This document shows positions 39,946 through 50,316 of a stretch of 64,000 bases of DNA, one piece after another. Position numbers and translations under genes: made by a program. Numbering within the stretch: position 1 is the stretch's first letter; each line of letters opens with the position of its first letter. The DNA is taken from NCBI GenBank assembly GCA_902598735.1, contig CACKCM010000002.1, forward strand, positions 48,486 to 112,485, read 5' to 3'. The stretch is from an uncultured Pelagibacteraceae bacterium. GTDB taxonomy: Bacteria > Pseudomonadota > Alphaproteobacteria > Pelagibacterales > Pelagibacteraceae. Below the pieces are notes generated by a model. It saw nothing but the letters and a program-made list of their open reading frames with translations, was not told the origin of the DNA and did no database searches.

Positions 39946-42900
39946 TTAATTTAATTCAATATTTAATCCCAAGGCTCTTATTTCTTTTACTAAAACATTA
40001 AACGACTCAGGAACTCCTGACTCAAAATTATTATTTCCCTTGACGATTGTCTCATAAACTTTTGTTCGTCCGGCCACATCATCGGATTTAACAGTTAAAA
40101 TCTCTTGCAATGTATAGGACGCTCCATAAGCTTCTAAAGCCCAGACTTCCATTTCACCAAACCTCTGACCACCTAGTTGTGCCTTTCCTCCTAAAGGTTG
40201 TTGAGTTACCAAACTGTAAGGTCCAGTAGACCTTGCATGAATTTTATCTTCGACTAAGTGATTTAATTTTAACATATATATAATTCCTACTGTAACAGGC
40301 CTATCAAATCTTTCTCCTGTTTGACCATTCCAAAGATGAGTTTGTCCAGAATTAGGTAAATTTGCCAAGCTTAACATCTCAGTTATATCTTTAGTGCTTG
40401 CTCCATCAAAAACTGGTGTAGCTATCGGAACTCCATTAGACAAATTTTGAACTAATTCAGCAATTTCTTTGTTAGATAATTTTGAAACTACATTTTCATA
40501 ATAATTATTGCCATATATCTCTTTCAATTTGGTTTTGACTTTTTCTATTTGCGTATCAAAATTTTTTAAAAAATTTTTAATTTGATCTCCTAATTCAGAA
40601 CAGGACCATCCTAGATGTGTTTCAAGTATTTGGCCCACATTCATTCTACTTGGAACCCCTAATGGATTAAGTACTATGTCAACTGGTTTTCCATTTTCCA
40701 TATATGGCATATCCTCAACAGGAACAATTTTACTTACAACGCCTTTATTGCCGTGTCTTCCTGCCATTTTATCACCTGGCATCAATCTTCTTTTTACAGC
40801 TACAAAAACCTTCACTACCTTCATTACTGTTGGAAGCAAGTCATCACCTTGCTGAATTTTAGTTACCTTGTCCTCAAATCTTAATTTAATATCTTCAGCT
40901 GCATTATCAAACTGATTTTTTAACTTCTCTAGATTATTATTTATCGCTTGATCTTGAAAAGATATTTTCCATAAATCTTTTAATGATAAGTTCTCTAGAT
41001 CATTCTTATTAAGTGTAATTCCTGCCTTAAGTGCTTTAAATGGTTTGCTAATAACTTTTCCATTTAGTAGATCAACTGCTCTAAGCTTAATATTTCGGTT
41101 AAGTATTTCTTCTTCAACTTTTTTATCTTCCTGCACAGACTCAATTTCAGCTCTTTCAATTGCAATCGATCTCTCATCTTTTTCTATTCCATGCCTATTA
41201 AAAACTCTTACATCTATGACTACACCAGTGCTTCCTGAAGGAAGTTTTAATGAGGAGTCTCTTACATCAGTTGCTTTTTCACCAAATATGGATCTAAGAA
41301 GTTTTTCCTCAGGACTTGAGGATGTTTCACTTTTTGGAGTTACTTTTCCTACTAAAATATCTCCTGGTTTTACTTCTGCTCCAACATAAACAATTCCTGA
41401 CTCATCTAAGTTTCTCAAACTCTCTTCACTTACATTTGGAATATCTCTAGTAATTTCCTCAGCCCCAAGTTTAGTGTCTCTAGCCATAGACTCATATTCT
41501 TCAATGTGGACGGAAGTAAATACATCGTCAGTAACGCATCTTTCTGAAATTAAAATAGAGTCCTCAAAGTTATATCCTTGCCACGGCATAAACGCTACAG
41601 TTACATTTTTTCCAAGAGCCAGCTCACCTAATTTTGTTGCAGGACCATCTGCAATAATATCACCTTTTTTAATTTTATCTCCTACTTTGACTAAAGGCTT
41701 TTGATTGATACATGTATTCTGATTTGATCTTTGAAATTTCGACAAATTATAAATATCTACAGCTGACTGAGATAAGTCTGTAACATCAGTTGCTTTAACT
41801 ACAATTCTTTTTCCATCAATTTTATCTACTAGGCCGTTTCTTTTTGCAACTATCGTTACACCTGAGTCTAAAGCTACATCAGACTCTATTCCCGTGCCAA
41901 CCAAAGGAGACTCTGGTTTTAGTAAAGGAACAGCCTGCCTCATCATATTTGAGCCCATCAAAGCTCTATTAGCATCGTCGTTTTCTAAAAAAGGAATTAA
42001 AGCTGCTGCCACTGAAACTAGTTGTTTTGGAGATACATCAATAAAATCGATGTTGTCTCTATTAGATAATTCAAAATTTAAGTTTTTTCTACAAGCAACC
42101 AGTTCTTCAACGAAAGATCCATCTTTATTTAATTTAGAATTAGCTTGCGCAATCGTAAATTTTTCTTCCTCAATAGCTGAAAGATATTTTATTTCAGATG
42201 TAACTTTACCATTTAAAACTTTTTTATAAGGGCTTTCAATATAACCAAATTTATTAACTCTACAATAAGTTGCTAAACTGTTAATCAAACCAATATTTGG
42301 TCCTTCTGGTGTCTCAATTGGACAAATTCTTCCGTAATGCGTTGGATGAACATCTCTTACTTCAAAACCTGCTCGTTCTCTGGTTAAACCACCAGGTCCA
42401 AGAGCTGAAACTCTTCTTTTGTGAGTGATTTCAGATAGAGGGTTTGTCTGATCCATAAATTGAGAAAGCTGGGAAGTTGCAAAAAAATCTTTTAAAGATG
42501 TTGTGATGGGTTTAGCATTAATTAAATCTTGTGGCATTGCAGACTCTATTTCTAAAAAAGTGGACATTTTTTCTTTTACTGTTCTTTCCATTCTTAAAAG
42601 ACCTATTCTAAATTGATTTTCTACTAACTCACCAACAGATCTCACTCTTCTATTTCCTAAATGATCAATATCGTCAACATCTCCTTTACCGTCTCTCAAA
42701 TCTAACATAAATTTAATTATTGAAACTATGTCAGAAGTATCTAAGACAGTTTTTTTTGAATTTGTATTTAGATTTAATTTTGAATTTAATTTAACTCTTC
42801 CAACTTCAGATAAATCGTATCTTTCTTTTTTGAAGTACAAATTTTGAAGTATTTCCTCAGCTATTTCAAGAGATGGTGCTTCTCCCGGTCTTAATACTTT

Positions 42901-44037
42901 ATATATATCATTTAAAGCGTCAGATTTATTTGAATTTTTATCAATTTTTAAAGTTTCAAGTATATATGGACCTTTGTTTATAGGATCTATATTTACAATA
43001 CTTAAAGTGTGTTCATTATTATTTATAATTTTTTGTAATTGTTCTTCTGTTAGATCAAATCCGGCACCTACAATTGTCTCACCATTTTTATCTTTAACGT
43101 CCTTAGCTAAATATTTACCAACTATCTCCTCATTTGAAATTAAAATTTGAGTTAAACCTTTTTCGTGAAGTTTTTTTGCAATTATAAAATTAAGTTTTTC
43201 TCCTTTTCCTAAAATTTTTTTGTTATTTTTTGAATCTATTAAATCGTATGATAATTTTATTGGTCGTTTATAATTATCTGCAATAAATTCTGTAGACCAT
43301 GTTTTAGTTTCTTTACTATAGAAATATTTATTTGTTGTATAAAAAGTTTCAATAATTTTATCCTTTGTAAATCCTAAGGCAAAAAGAATAGTTGTAATTG
43401 GAAGTTTTTTCTTTCTATCAATTCTGAAGTGTAAGATATCTTTTGGATCAAATTCAAAATCTAACCAAGAACCTCTTCCTGGAATTATCCGACAATTAAA
43501 CAAAAGTTTTCCACTAGCGTGTGTTTTGCCTTTATCATGATCAAAAAAAACACCTGGACTTCTATGCATTTGATTTACAACTACTCTTTCTACGCCGTTA
43601 GTTATAAATGTTGCGCTTGGTGTCATTAAAGGTAAATCGCCTATAAAAACTTCTTGCTCTTTAGCTGAAAGAATTTGTTTTGTATTATTTTCAGCATCAA
43701 TATCATATACAACTAATCTTAAGTTTGCTTTAAGGGCTGCTGAATAGGACAGACTTCTTTGTTTGCATTCGATGACATCAAATTTAGGCTTTTCTAATTT
43801 GTAGGAGATATATTCAAGAGTTGATTTATCATTTCCGTCCTCTATTGGAAATACATTCTTAAATACCTTATCAATACCTTTTGATAAATCATCTAGTTGT
43901 TGGTTTAAAGTTTTCGACTCTAAAAATTCATTATATGAATTTTTTTGGACTTCAATTAAGTTAGGTATTGATAAACCTTCTACAAGTTTACCGAAGTTTT
44001 TTCTAATATGTTTCTTTTGAGTAAAAGATAATTGCAT
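39946..44037 (-). CDS. rpoB: RNA polymerase beta subunit
   Basis: Beta forms the other half of the catalytic clamp. The 1363-residue product contains [61 protein letters not shown], the rifampicin-pocket and fork-loop region, and the late motif [28 protein letters not shown] use the ATG at 44037 ([16 protein letters not shown]), not the one at 44055, since the latter would fall inside a hairpin and adds only NFIHL. It follows rplL by about 60 nt and leads directly into rpoC. Confidence 0.97.
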   Translation of the reverse strand: MQLSFTQKKHIRKNFGKLVEGLSIPNLIEVQKNSYNEFLESKTLNQQLDDLSKGIDKVFKNVFPIEDGNDKSTLEYISYKLEKPKFDVIECKQRSLSYSAALKANLRLVVYDIDAENNTKQILSAKEQEVFIGDLPLMTPSATFITNGVERVVVNQMHRSPGVFFDHDKGKTHASGKLLFNCRIIPGRGSWLDFEFDPKDILHFRIDRKKKLPITTILFALGFTKDKIIETFYTTNKYFYSKETKTWSTEFIADNYKRPIKLSYDLIDSKNNKKILGKGEKLNFIIAKKLHEKGLTQILISNEEIVGKYLAKDVKDKNGETIVGAGFDLTEEQLQKIINNNEHTLSIVNIDPINKGPYILETLKIDKNSNKSDALNDIYKVLRPGEAPSLEIAEEILQNLYFKKERYDLSEVGRVKLNSKLNLNTNSKKTVLDTSDIVSIIKFMLDLRDGKGDVDDIDHLGNRRVRSVGELVENQFRIGLLRMERTVKEKMSTFLEIESAMPQDLINAKPITTSLKDFFATSQLSQFMDQTNPLSEITHKRRVSALGPGGLTRERAGFEVRDVHPTHYGRICPIETPEGPNIGLINSLATYCRVNKFGYIESPYKKVLNGKVTSEIKYLSAIEEEKFTIAQANSKLNKDGSFVEELVACRKNLNFELSNRDNIDFIDVSPKQLVSVAAALIPFLENDDANRALMGSNMMRQAVPLLKPESPLVGTGIESDVALDSGVTIVAKRNGLVDKIDGKRIVVKATDVTDLSQSAVDIYNLSKFQRSNQNTCINQKPLVKVGDKIKKGDIIADGPATKLGELALGKNVTVAFMPWQGYNFEDSILISERCVTDDVFTSVHIEEYESMARDTKLGAEEITRDIPNVSEESLRNLDESGIVYVGAEVKPGDILVGKVTPKSETSSSPEEKLLRSIFGEKATDVRDSSLKLPSGSTGVVIDVRVFNRHGIEKDERSIAIERAEIESVQEDKKVEEEILNRNIKLRAVDLLNGKVISKPFKALKAGITLNKNDLENLSLKDLWKISFQDQAINNNLEKLKNQFDNAAEDIKLRFEDKVTKIQQGDDLLPTVMKVVKVFVAVKRRLMPGDKMAGRHGNKGVVSKIVPVEDMPYMENGKPVDIVLNPLGVPSRMNVGQILETHLGWSCSELGDQIKNFLKNFDTQIEKVKTKLKEIYGNNYYENVVSKLSNKEIAELVQNLSNGVPIATPVFDGASTKDITEMLSLANLPNSGQTHLWNGQTGERFDRPVTVGIIYMLKLNHLVEDKIHARSTGPYSLVTQQPLGGKAQLGGQRFGEMEVWALEAYGASYTLQEILTVKSDDVAGRTKVYETIVKGNNNFESGVPESFNVLVKEIRALGLNIELN

Positions 44038-44053
44038 CAAATGTATAAAATTC

Positions 44054-44075
44054 ATTACAAGTATTATCTTGTAAT
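44054..44075 (-). promoter_or_regulatory. rplL-rpoB intergenic hairpin
   Basis: An 8-bp perfect inverted repeat, ATTACAAG / CTTGTAAT with a 6-nt loop TATTAT, lies between rplL and rpoB. In E. coli this junction holds an attenuator and an RNase III hairpin that set the ratio of ribosomal protein to polymerase. The position is similar. It has no U-run after it, so it looks more like a processing or stability element than a strong terminator. The role is an inference. Confidence 0.5.
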
Positions 44076-44097
44076 AAATTTCATTCTTAAATTTTGT

Positions 44098-44469
44098 TTA
44101 CTTTAATTCTACTTTAGCCCCAGCTGCTTCAAGTTTTTTCTTAAATTCTTCAGCATCTTTTTTAGCTACACCACCTTTAATTTCTTTTGGTGCTGCCTCT
44201 ACTAAATCTTTAGCTTCTTTTAACCCTAAACCAGTTATTGCTCTCACTTCTTTAATAACATTTATTTTTTTATCTCCTGCAGAAGCTAAGAACAGAGAAA
44301 ACTCTGATTTTTCTTCTCCAGCTGGTGCCGCCGCACCTCCTGCAGGTGCTACCGCTACTGGAGCAGCAGCTGTTACGCCCCATTTTTCCTCGAGTTGCTT
44401 AGAAAGTTCTGCTGCTTCAACGACTGTAAGTGTTGAAAGCTCATCTATAATTTTATTTAAATCTGCCAT
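44098..44469 (-). CDS. rplL: 50S ribosomal protein L7/L12
   Basis: L7/L12 is the multi-copy stalk protein that recruits translation GTPases. The 123-residue product has the N-terminal dimer domain ([25 protein letters not shown]), an Ala/Gly/Pro-rich hinge around residues 33-50, and the C-terminal domain [38 protein letters not shown]. It follows rplJ by 14 nt and precedes the hairpin before rpoB. Confidence 0.97.
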   Translation of the reverse strand: MADLNKIIDELSTLTVVEAAELSKQLEEKWGVTAAAPVAVAPAGGAAAPAGEEKSEFSLFLASAGDKKINVIKEVRAITGLGLKEAKDLVEAAPKEIKGGVAKKDAEEFKKKLEAAGAKVELK

Positions 44470-44483
44470 TTTTATCCTATGAA

Positions 44484-44996
44484 TTAGTTTTTTAAACTCT
44501 TTGCGCGCGCTAAATTAGCAATTTTTGAGCCAGGTGCAAGTAAAATACTTACTAATTTTTGTGCTGGAGAGGCCAAAATACCCACAATTTTAGCCCTTGC
44601 TTCTTCAAGAGAAGGAAGTGTGGCTATTATAGACACCTCTTTTTCATCTAAAACCTTACCATCCATGAATCCAGCAATAATTTTAAGCTTACTATTTGTT
44701 TTTGAAAATTTAGTTAGAATTTTTGCTGATGAAATTGGATCAGACGAGATAGCTGCAGCAGTTGGTCCTACAAAAAATTTTTCTAAATCTTTTTTGGGGG
44801 TGTCCTTTATTGCAATTTTTGTAATTCTGTTCTTTGTAATCTTAAACAATATACCCTTTTCTCGAAGTTCTTTTCTTAATGCATCTAACTCGTTTACATT
44901 TAAACCTTGATATTGGGCAATCATTACAGACTCATTAGCTGTGAAATTTTTTTTCATTTCCTCTACATAGTTTTTTTTTGCATCTTTATTCATCAT
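44484..44996 (-). CDS. rplJ: 50S ribosomal protein L10
   Basis: L10 anchors L7/L12 dimers to the stalk base. The 170-residue product has the N-terminal domain with [35 protein letters not shown] and a C-terminal helix for L7/L12. Two ATG codons are adjacent at 44996 and 44993 and either could be used. It starts 3 nt after the rplA stop. Confidence 0.96.
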   Translation of the reverse strand: MMNKDAKKNYVEEMKKNFTANESVMIAQYQGLNVNELDALRKELREKGILFKITKNRITKIAIKDTPKKDLEKFFVGPTAAAISSDPISSAKILTKFSKTNSKLKIIAGFMDGKVLDEKEVSIIATLPSLEEARAKIVGILASPAQKLVSILLAPGSKIANLARAKSLKN

Positions 44997-44999
44997 AAA

Positions 45000-45683
45000 T
45001 TATTTTACCCCAACTTTATACGAGATACCCATAGTAGAAGAAATAAAAGTATTTTTAATAAATTCTCCTTTAATTGTATCTGGTTTTTCTTTTTTTACAC
45101 TATCAATAAAAAATTTTAAATTTTCTAAAAGTTTATCAGTTGAATAACTTTTTCTACCAATTGAAGATGCTAAATTCCCATCTTTATCATTCCTTATTTC
45201 TACTAGACCTGTTTTTATATCATTTACAGTTTTTTTGATATCATTAGACACTGTGCCTAGTTTTGGATTAGGCATTAAACCTTTTGGACCTAAAACTTTT
45301 CCATGTTTACCAATTTTACCCATCATTGCAGGAGTACAAATTAATTTTGTAAAATTAAATTTTCCCGATGCAATTTTATCAATCAAATCATCAGATCCCA
45401 CTATATCGGCTCCACTACTTTTTGCATCCTGTACCTTATCTGCTTCACATAAGACTGCAATTGTTTCTTTTTTTCCAGATCCATTTGGAAGCTTAACCGT
45501 AGTTCTTAAGCTAAAGTCTCCACCCTTAGATTGTTTTAAATTAATTCTAATTGATGCGTCAATCGACTCATCAAATTTCGAACTAGGACTTTTTCTAATT
45601 AGATCAAATATTTCTTTAGTAGAAATTTTTTCTTTAATTTTATCTTTCAATAAATTTTTATACCTTTTGGATCTTTTTTTCAT
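45000..45683 (-). CDS. rplA: 50S ribosomal protein L1
   Basis: L1 is the mobile side stalk that interacts with E-site tRNA and in E. coli represses its own operon. The 227-residue product has LKQSKGGDFSLRTTVKLPNGSGKK, and GKIGKHGKVLGPKGLMPNPKLGTV as the signature. Its start overlaps the rplK stop (TAATG). Confidence 0.96.
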   Translation of the reverse strand: MKKRSKRYKNLLKDKIKEKISTKEIFDLIRKSPSSKFDESIDASIRINLKQSKGGDFSLRTTVKLPNGSGKKETIAVLCEADKVQDAKSSGADIVGSDDLIDKIASGKFNFTKLICTPAMMGKIGKHGKVLGPKGLMPNPKLGTVSNDIKKTVNDIKTGLVEIRNDKDGNLASSIGRKSYSTDKLLENLKFFIDSVKKEKPDTIKGEFIKNTFISSTMGISYKVGVK

Positions 45684-46108
45684 TAATCTTTTACCTCTAT
45701 ACCCATAGATCTAGCTGAGCCACAAATAATTTTTGTTGCTTCTTTTAAATCAAACGCATTTAAATCTTTCATTTTTTCTTTAGCTATTGATTCAGCTTGT
45801 TTCATTGTAATAGATCCTGCAACCACCCTTCCTGGTTCACTTGATCCGCTTTTTAATTTAGCTGCCTCTCTTATAAAATGAGATGCTGGGGGTGATTTAA
45901 TTATAAAATCAAATTTTTTATCTTTATAGACTGTGATTACAACTGGAACCGGTTTACCCATGAACGCTTTGGTCTTTTCATTAAAAGCTTTACAAAACTC
46001 CATAATATTTATTCCTCTTTGACCTAGAGCGGGGCCTACAGGAGGAGCTGGATTTGCTTGACCTCCTTTTATTTGTAATTTTACGTATCCTGTAATTTCT
46101 TTTGGCAT
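45683..46108 (-). CDS. rplK: 50S ribosomal protein L11
   Basis: L11 is part of the GTPase centre. The 141-residue product has [35 protein letters not shown] at the start and [18 protein letters not shown] [23 protein letters not shown] with [10 protein letters not shown] at the end. It directly follows nusG without a gap. Confidence 0.97.
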   Translation of the reverse strand: MPKEITGYVKLQIKGGQANPAPPVGPALGQRGINIMEFCKAFNEKTKAFMGKPVPVVITVYKDKKFDFIIKSPPASHFIREAAKLKSGSSEPGRVVAGSITMKQAESIAKEKMKDLNAFDLKEATKIICGSARSMGIEVKD

Positions 46109-46633
46109 TTAATTTTTCTCCACTTGGTTAAATTCTAAATCTACCGGTGTAGCTCTACCAAATATAGAAACTGACACTTTAAGTCTAGATTTTTCTTCAT
46201 CTATTTCCTCAATTAAACCGTTAAAAGAAGCGAATGGACCATCGCAAACCTTCACTTTTTCACCAATTTCAAAACTCATCCCAGTTTTTTGGGTTACAGC
46301 ACTCTCGGTAACCTGACCTAAAATCCTCTTTATCTCATCATCTGATATTGGCGTAGGTTTATCTGATGAACCTAAAAAGCCGCTAACTTTTTGTAAGTTT
46401 TTTATTAAATGATAAATTTGTTTTGTTAGATTGATCTTTATTAAAACATAGCCTGGAAAGAACTTTTTTTCCTTTTTAGTTCTTTTGCCCTTTTTTACTT
46501 CGGTTACTTGATGTGTGGGAATTAAAATTTCTTCAAGATTTTCTGATAACTTATTCTTTTTTAACTCATCTCTAATAAGCTCTACAACTTTCTTTTCAAA
46601 TCCTGAGTAAGCTTGAACAATATACCAATTCAT
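46109..46633 (-). CDS. nusG: Transcription termination/antitermination factor NusG
   Basis: NusG binds RNA polymerase and links it to Rho or the ribosome. The 174-residue protein has the N-terminal NGN domain (WYIVQAYSGFEKKV at the start, PGYVLIKINL and KVSGFLG) and the C-terminal KOW domain with VKVCDGPFASFNGLIEEID. It lies in the order secE-nusG-rplK, as in nearly all bacteria, with 3 nt to secE. Confidence 0.96.
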   Translation of the reverse strand: MNWYIVQAYSGFEKKVVELIRDELKKNKLSENLEEILIPTHQVTEVKKGKRTKKEKKFFPGYVLIKINLTKQIYHLIKNLQKVSGFLGSSDKPTPISDDEIKRILGQVTESAVTQKTGMSFEIGEKVKVCDGPFASFNGLIEEIDEEKSRLKVSVSIFGRATPVDLEFNQVEKN

Positions 46634-46636
46634 GTA

Positions 46637-46828
46637 CTAAAAACTAATCGTTAAAATTATATTTAATAAAAACCTTAAAATTTGGTCCAAAATCAAAAAA
46701 AAGATCGCTGCTATTGATGCCAAAGCAAAAACCATTACTGCTCCCATCATTGTCTCTTTTTTTGAAGGCCAGGTAATTCTGAAAGTTTCTTGTTTTACCT
46801 CTTGAAAAAATTTAAATGGGTTTTTCAT
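46637..46828 (-). CDS. secE: Protein translocase subunit SecE
   Basis: SecE clamps SecY in the inner membrane. The 63-residue protein has the family motif FFQEVKQETFRITWPSKKET near residue 7, then a single membrane helix from about residue 30. It is the short, one-helix type of alphaproteobacteria. It starts 15 nt downstream of the tRNA-Trp CCA end, so the tRNA and mRNA are probably cut from one transcript. Confidence 0.93.
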   Translation of the reverse strand: MKNPFKFFQEVKQETFRITWPSKKETMMGAVMVFALASIAAIFFLILDQILRFLLNIILTISF

Positions 46829-46843
46829 AGCTTAATTTTTTTT

Positions 46844-46919
46844 TGGCAGGAGCGGAGGGACTCGAACCCACAACCTCCGGTTTTGGAGACCGGCGCTCTA
46901 CCAATTGAACTACGCTCCT
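46844..46919 (-). tRNA. trnW: tRNA-Trp (anticodon CCA)
   Basis: The 76-nt cloverleaf folds with acceptor AGGAGCG/CGCTCCT, D arm GTAGTTCAATTGGTAGAGC, anticodon loop with CCA, and TPsiC stem closing GGTTCGAGTCC. The 3' CCA is encoded in the DNA. It sits between tuf and secE, 5 nt downstream of the tuf stop, so it is transcribed with them. Confidence 0.97.
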
Positions 46920-46924
46920 AAGCG

Positions 46925-48124
46925 CTATTTAATTATTTTAGTTACTACTCCAGCTCCAACTGTTTTTCCACCCTCTCTAATTGCGAAATTTAAATTTTCG
47001 CTCATCGCTATTGGTGTGATTAGTTTAACAGAAAATTTTCCGTCATCACCAGGCATAACCATTTCAGTGCCAGATGGTAAGGTAACTTCTCCTGTTACGT
47101 CTGTAGTTCTAAAATAAAATTGAGGTCTATATTTTGTAAAAAACGGAGTATGTCTTCCACCCTCTTCTTTTTTTAAAATATAAGCTTGACATTCAAATTC
47201 TGTATGTGGAGTAATTGATCCAGGTTTACATAGAACTTGACCTCTCTCAACATCATCCCTTTCAACACCTCTAAGAAGTGCACCAATGTTATCGCCTGCT
47301 TCACCGCTATCTAAAAGTTTTCTAAACATTTCTACTCCAGTACAAACAGATTTTTTAGTATCCCTAATTCCTACTATCTCTATCTCTTCACCAACTTTTA
47401 TAACACCTGACTCCACTCTTCCTGTCACTACTGTACCTCGTCCAGAAATCGAAAAAACGTCTTCAACTGGCATTAGGAATGGTTTGTCTTTAGGTCTATC
47501 AGGTTGAGGAATTGTTTCATCAACTGCTTTCATAAGCTCCATAATAGCATTTTTACCAGTGGCTTCATCTTTACCTTCAACGGCATTTAATGCTGACCCT
47601 TTTATAATTGGAATCTTATCACCTGGAAATTTATAAGAAGTTAAAAGTTCTCTAATTTCTTCCTCTACAAGGTCAACAAGTTCTTTATCTTTTACAGTAT
47701 CAATCTTGTTTAAAAAAACTACAATTGCAGGTACACCAACTTGTCTCGCTAATAAAATATGTTCTCTTGTTTGGGGCATTGGTCCATCCGCAGCATTGAC
47801 AACAAGAATTGCTCCATCCATTTGAGCTGCACCAGTGATCATATTTTTTACATAATCAGCATGGCCTGGACAATCTACGTGAGCGTAATGTCTTTTTTCA
47901 GTTTCATATTCTACGTGTGCAGTTGAAATAGTTATTCCTCTTTCTTTTTCTTCTGGAGCTTTATCAATTTGATCGTAAGCAACAAAGTTTGCACTACTAG
48001 AGCCTCCAGCTTCTGACAATACTTTTGTTATAGCCGCTGTTAGAGTTGTTTTTCCATGATCTACGTGGCCAATTGTACCGATATTACAATGTGGTTTGTT
48101 TCGGTTAAACTTTTCTTTAGACAT
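46925..48124 (-). CDS. tuf: Elongation factor Tu
   Basis: EF-Tu delivers aminoacyl-tRNA to the ribosome. The 399-residue product has [17 protein letters not shown] at the start, DCPGHADYV and NKID, and domains II and III with [14 protein letters not shown] and [13 protein letters not shown]. It is flanked by tRNA genes (Gly before, Trp after). It is the only tuf seen here; the site between fusA and rpsJ, where many proteobacteria keep another, is empty. A GAGG ribosome-binding site lies 9 nt before the start. Confidence 0.98.
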   Translation of the reverse strand: MSKEKFNRNKPHCNIGTIGHVDHGKTTLTAAITKVLSEAGGSSSANFVAYDQIDKAPEEKERGITISTAHVEYETEKRHYAHVDCPGHADYVKNMITGAAQMDGAILVVNAADGPMPQTREHILLARQVGVPAIVVFLNKIDTVKDKELVDLVEEEIRELLTSYKFPGDKIPIIKGSALNAVEGKDEATGKNAIMELMKAVDETIPQPDRPKDKPFLMPVEDVFSISGRGTVVTGRVESGVIKVGEEIEIVGIRDTKKSVCTGVEMFRKLLDSGEAGDNIGALLRGVERDDVERGQVLCKPGSITPHTEFECQAYILKKEEGGRHTPFFTKYRPQFYFRTTDVTGEVTLPSGTEMVMPGDDGKFSVKLITPIAMSENLNFAIREGGKTVGAGVVTKIIK

Positions 48125-48161
48125 TTATTTTTTCCTCACTTTACAATTTAATTTTTAGTTT

Positions 48162-48235
48162 TGGAGCGGGTAAAGGGAATCGAACCCTTACATCCAGCTT
48201 GGAAGGCTAGCGTTCTACCATTGAACTACACCCGC
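48162..48235 (-). tRNA. trnG: tRNA-Gly (anticodon TCC)
   Basis: The 74-nt gene has acceptor GCGGGTG pairing with TACCCGC, the anticodon loop CTTCCAA with TCC, discriminator T and an encoded CCA. It lies 37 nt before tuf. The order tRNA-Tyr, tRNA-Gly, tuf matches the tRNA-tufB arrangement known from other proteobacteria. Confidence 0.97.
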
Positions 48236-48282
48236 AATATCCAAACTTATCGCGCTCTATTATTATTAAAACTTTTTAAGTT

Positions 48283-48368
48283 TGGTGGAGGGGGAAAGAT
48301 TCGAACTTTCGAAGACCGAAGTCAACGGGTTTACAGCCCGCCCCATTTGACCGCTTTGGTACCCCTCC
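48283..48368 (-). tRNA. trnY: tRNA-Tyr (anticodon GTA)
   Basis: The 86-nt gene has a long variable arm, acceptor GGAGGGG/CCCCTCC, anticodon loop CTGTAAA with GTA and an encoded CCA. It is the first gene of the tRNA-tuf-secE-nusG transcript, followed 47 nt later by tRNA-Gly. Confidence 0.97.
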
Positions 48369-48423
48369 TAATTGTTAATTCCGGGGATACCCACTAACTT
48401 AAAAAGCATTTAACAACAAGCGT

Positions 48424-48451
48424 TTTATAAGCATTTATGGAATAATTGCAA
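48424..48451 (-). promoter_or_regulatory. Likely promoter of the tRNA-Tyr/tuf/secE/nusG transcript
   Basis: On the minus strand a -35-like TTGCAA (48446-48451) and a -10-like TATAAA (48424-48429) are 16 nt apart, about 55 nt upstream of tRNA-Tyr. The whole tRNA-Tyr to rlmB gap is 137 nt and also holds the start region of rlmB in the other direction. A good rlmB promoter is not clear. Confidence 0.5.
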
Positions 48452-48505
48452 TAAATCATTTTACCTTAAAATATGCTAGTAATTTGAAAAAATTACTCAA
48501 AAAAC

Positions 48506-49249
48506 ATGAAAAAAACGACATTTTTAATAGTTGGAAAACATGCGGTTTTAGAAGCTTTGAAAAATCCTGCTAGAAAAATTGAGAGAGTTTTTCTAACGGA
48601 AGATGCTCAAAAAAGATTAAACAGAGAAAATCAAGCTCTAAATTTGTTTAAATCAGTTGCTGTTTTTTACAAATCAAAAAGAGAGTTAGATAATTTATGT
48701 GGTAGAGACGAAACTTCACATCAAGGTTTAGTTGCTGAGGTAGAACAATTAGAGGAAATTACTCTAAAAGAATTTGTTTTGGAAAGTAAAAAAAAAAATA
48801 TAAACTTGATTGCTTTGGAAGAAGTTACTGATCCTAGAAATATAGGTTCAATTATCAGAAGCGCTGTTGCTTTTAATATAGATGGCTTAATAGTAAAAGA
48901 TAGGTCTTTTCCATCAAAAAGTAAATTACTTTATAAAAGTGCAAGTGGAGGTATCGAACACCTAAAAATCTTTAAAGTTTCAAATCTAAATACTTCACTT
49001 AAATTTTTAAAAACAAAAGATTTTTGGATAAGTGCCTTTGATGTGGGTTCTAATAAAGATTTTACTAAGAATAATTGGAGAGGTAAAAATGTTTTATTAT
49101 TTGGATCAGAGGGTTTTGGAATAAAAACCAAAACATTAGAAAATTCAGATTTTAGTTTTAAAGTTAATATGAATAATAATATTGAAAGTTTGAATATTTC
49201 AAATACAGTTTCTGTGGTATGCCATCATATTTTTCAATCAATAAAATAG
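48506..49249 (+). CDS. rlmB: 23S rRNA (guanosine-2'-O-)-methyltransferase RlmB-type (SpoU family)
   Basis: The 247-residue protein has an N-terminal substrate-binding domain (FLIVGKHAVLEALKNPARKIERVFL) and a SpoU/TrmH knot from about residue 105: DPRNIGSIIRSAVAFNIDGLIV (motif 1), LLFGSEGFGIK (motif 2) and ESLNISNTVSVVCHHIF (motif 3). RlmB methylates G2251 in the 23S P-loop region in E. coli. It stands alone on the plus strand, opposite the tRNA-Tyr operon, with tRNA-Thr next. Confidence 0.9.
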   Translation: MKKTTFLIVGKHAVLEALKNPARKIERVFLTEDAQKRLNRENQALNLFKSVAVFYKSKRELDNLCGRDETSHQGLVAEVEQLEEITLKEFVLESKKKNINLIALEEVTDPRNIGSIIRSAVAFNIDGLIVKDRSFPSKSKLLYKSASGGIEHLKIFKVSNLNTSLKFLKTKDFWISAFDVGSNKDFTKNNWRGKNVLLFGSEGFGIKTKTLENSDFSFKVNMNNNIESLNISNTVSVVCHHIFQSIK

Positions 49250-49306
49250 AAATAATCTTTAATTTTTATTGTATTTTAAGTAAATATATTTTAAAGAGAC
49301 AATCAA

Positions 49307-49382
49307 GCCCTCATAGCTCAATTGGTAGAGCAATTGATTTGTAATCAATAGGTTCGCGGTTCGAGTCCGTGTGAGGGCACCA
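49307..49382 (+). tRNA. trnT: tRNA-Thr (anticodon TGT)
   Basis: The 76-nt gene has acceptor GCCCTCA/TGAGGGC, D arm TAGCTCAATTGGTAGAGCA, anticodon stem ATTGA/TCAAT with loop TTTGTAA (TGT), and an encoded CCA. It ends 1 nt before the stop of the convergent nadK, so no terminator fits between. Confidence 0.97.
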
Positions 49383-49383
49383 T

Positions 49384-50151
49384 TTAAAAAATTTCTTTTC
49401 TTAACTGTTCTAATTTAATTTTTTTTTGTAAACTTTTATTTTTATCATACAGAAGATTAAATTTTATTTTATTTTGAACATATACTATTATTTTTTTTGC
49501 ATTTCTTATTTCAATATTATCCGCTACAGCACTTACGGGCCTTTTAATAAAATTTAAGTTAGAAATAATAATTTTAGATTTGTCGCTAACTATTTTACCA
49601 ACCCATCGTCTAGGTCTAAATGCACTAATAGGTGCAATTGAAATCTTTTTTGAATTTAAATTTAAAATTGGTCCATTTACAGATAAATTATATGCTGTGC
49701 TACCTGCTGGAGTCGAAACTAAAACACCGTCAGAAACTAATTTTCTCATAATGTAATTAGTTTTATTTTTAATTGACAAATTAGCTGCTTGTCTGCTTTG
49801 TCTTAAAATTGAAACTTCATTAATCGCAATACACTTTTTAGTTTTATTTTTACTTTGTACAATCATTTCTAATGGAGAGATACAAATCATCTTAGATTTA
49901 TTAATATTTTTTATTAAGTTTATTTTTGAAAATTTATTCATCAAAAAACCGTAATTTCCTGAATTGATACCATAAAAAATTTTTTTAGTTTTTTTGTTTT
50001 TTTTTAAGCTTTTAAGCATAAATCCATCACCACCAATTACTACAACTATATTTTTTTTTATGAGTTTATTTTTTTTAAAAATCTTTAGAATTTGTTTTTT
50101 TATCTTTAAAGATTTTAAATTATTATCAGATATGATTAATGGTTTATTCAT
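49384..50151 (-). CDS. nadK: NAD kinase
   Basis: NadK phosphorylates NAD to NADP. The 255-residue protein has the NAD-kinase glycine motif VVIGGDG at residues 38-43 (catalytic D42), INSGNYGFLMN, the NE motif in AINEVSIL, and STPAGSTAYNLS. It starts 9 nt after the CCA end of tRNA-Leu on the same strand, so it probably comes from a tRNA-mRNA transcript. It converges on tRNA-Thr with a 1-nt gap. Lysine content is very high. Confidence 0.93.
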   Translation of the reverse strand: MNKPLIISDNNLKSLKIKKQILKIFKKNKLIKKNIVVVIGGDGFMLKSLKKNKKTKKIFYGINSGNYGFLMNKFSKINLIKNINKSKMICISPLEMIVQSKNKTKKCIAINEVSILRQSRQAANLSIKNKTNYIMRKLVSDGVLVSTPAGSTAYNLSVNGPILNLNSKKISIAPISAFRPRRWVGKIVSDKSKIIISNLNFIKRPVSAVADNIEIRNAKKIIVYVQNKIKFNLLYDKNKSLQKKIKLEQLRKEIF

Positions 50152-50160
50152 TTCTTATAG

Positions 50161-50246
50161 TGGTGCCCTCGGCCAGACTCGAACTGGCACTCCCAAAAGG
50201 GCAAGGATTTTAAGTCCTTTGTGTCTACCAATTTCACCACGAGGGC
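50161..50246 (-). tRNA. trnL: tRNA-Leu (anticodon TAA)
   Basis: The 86-nt gene has acceptor GCCCTCG/CGAGGGC, an extended variable arm, anticodon loop ACTTAAA with TAA, and an encoded CCA at 50161-50163. It lies 9 nt upstream of nadK and 70 nt from the divergent glycosyltransferase. Its acceptor end resembles that of tRNA-Thr on the other side of nadK. Confidence 0.97.
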
Positions 50247-50316
50247 ACATTAATTTTTTTTAATATTTATATGACATTTATATTAATATTTAAATCTTAT
50301 AAAGTATATTTATCCA

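Noticed and set aside
45235..45708. Plus-strand open frame of 157 codons opposite rplA
   Set aside because: It mirrors the rplA coding sequence and has no independent start signal or domain.
49373..50170. Inverted repeat GAGGGCACCA / TGGTGCCCTC flanking nadK
   Set aside because: It is explained by the similar acceptor stems and CCA ends of tRNA-Thr and tRNA-Leu on opposite strands, not by a mobile element.
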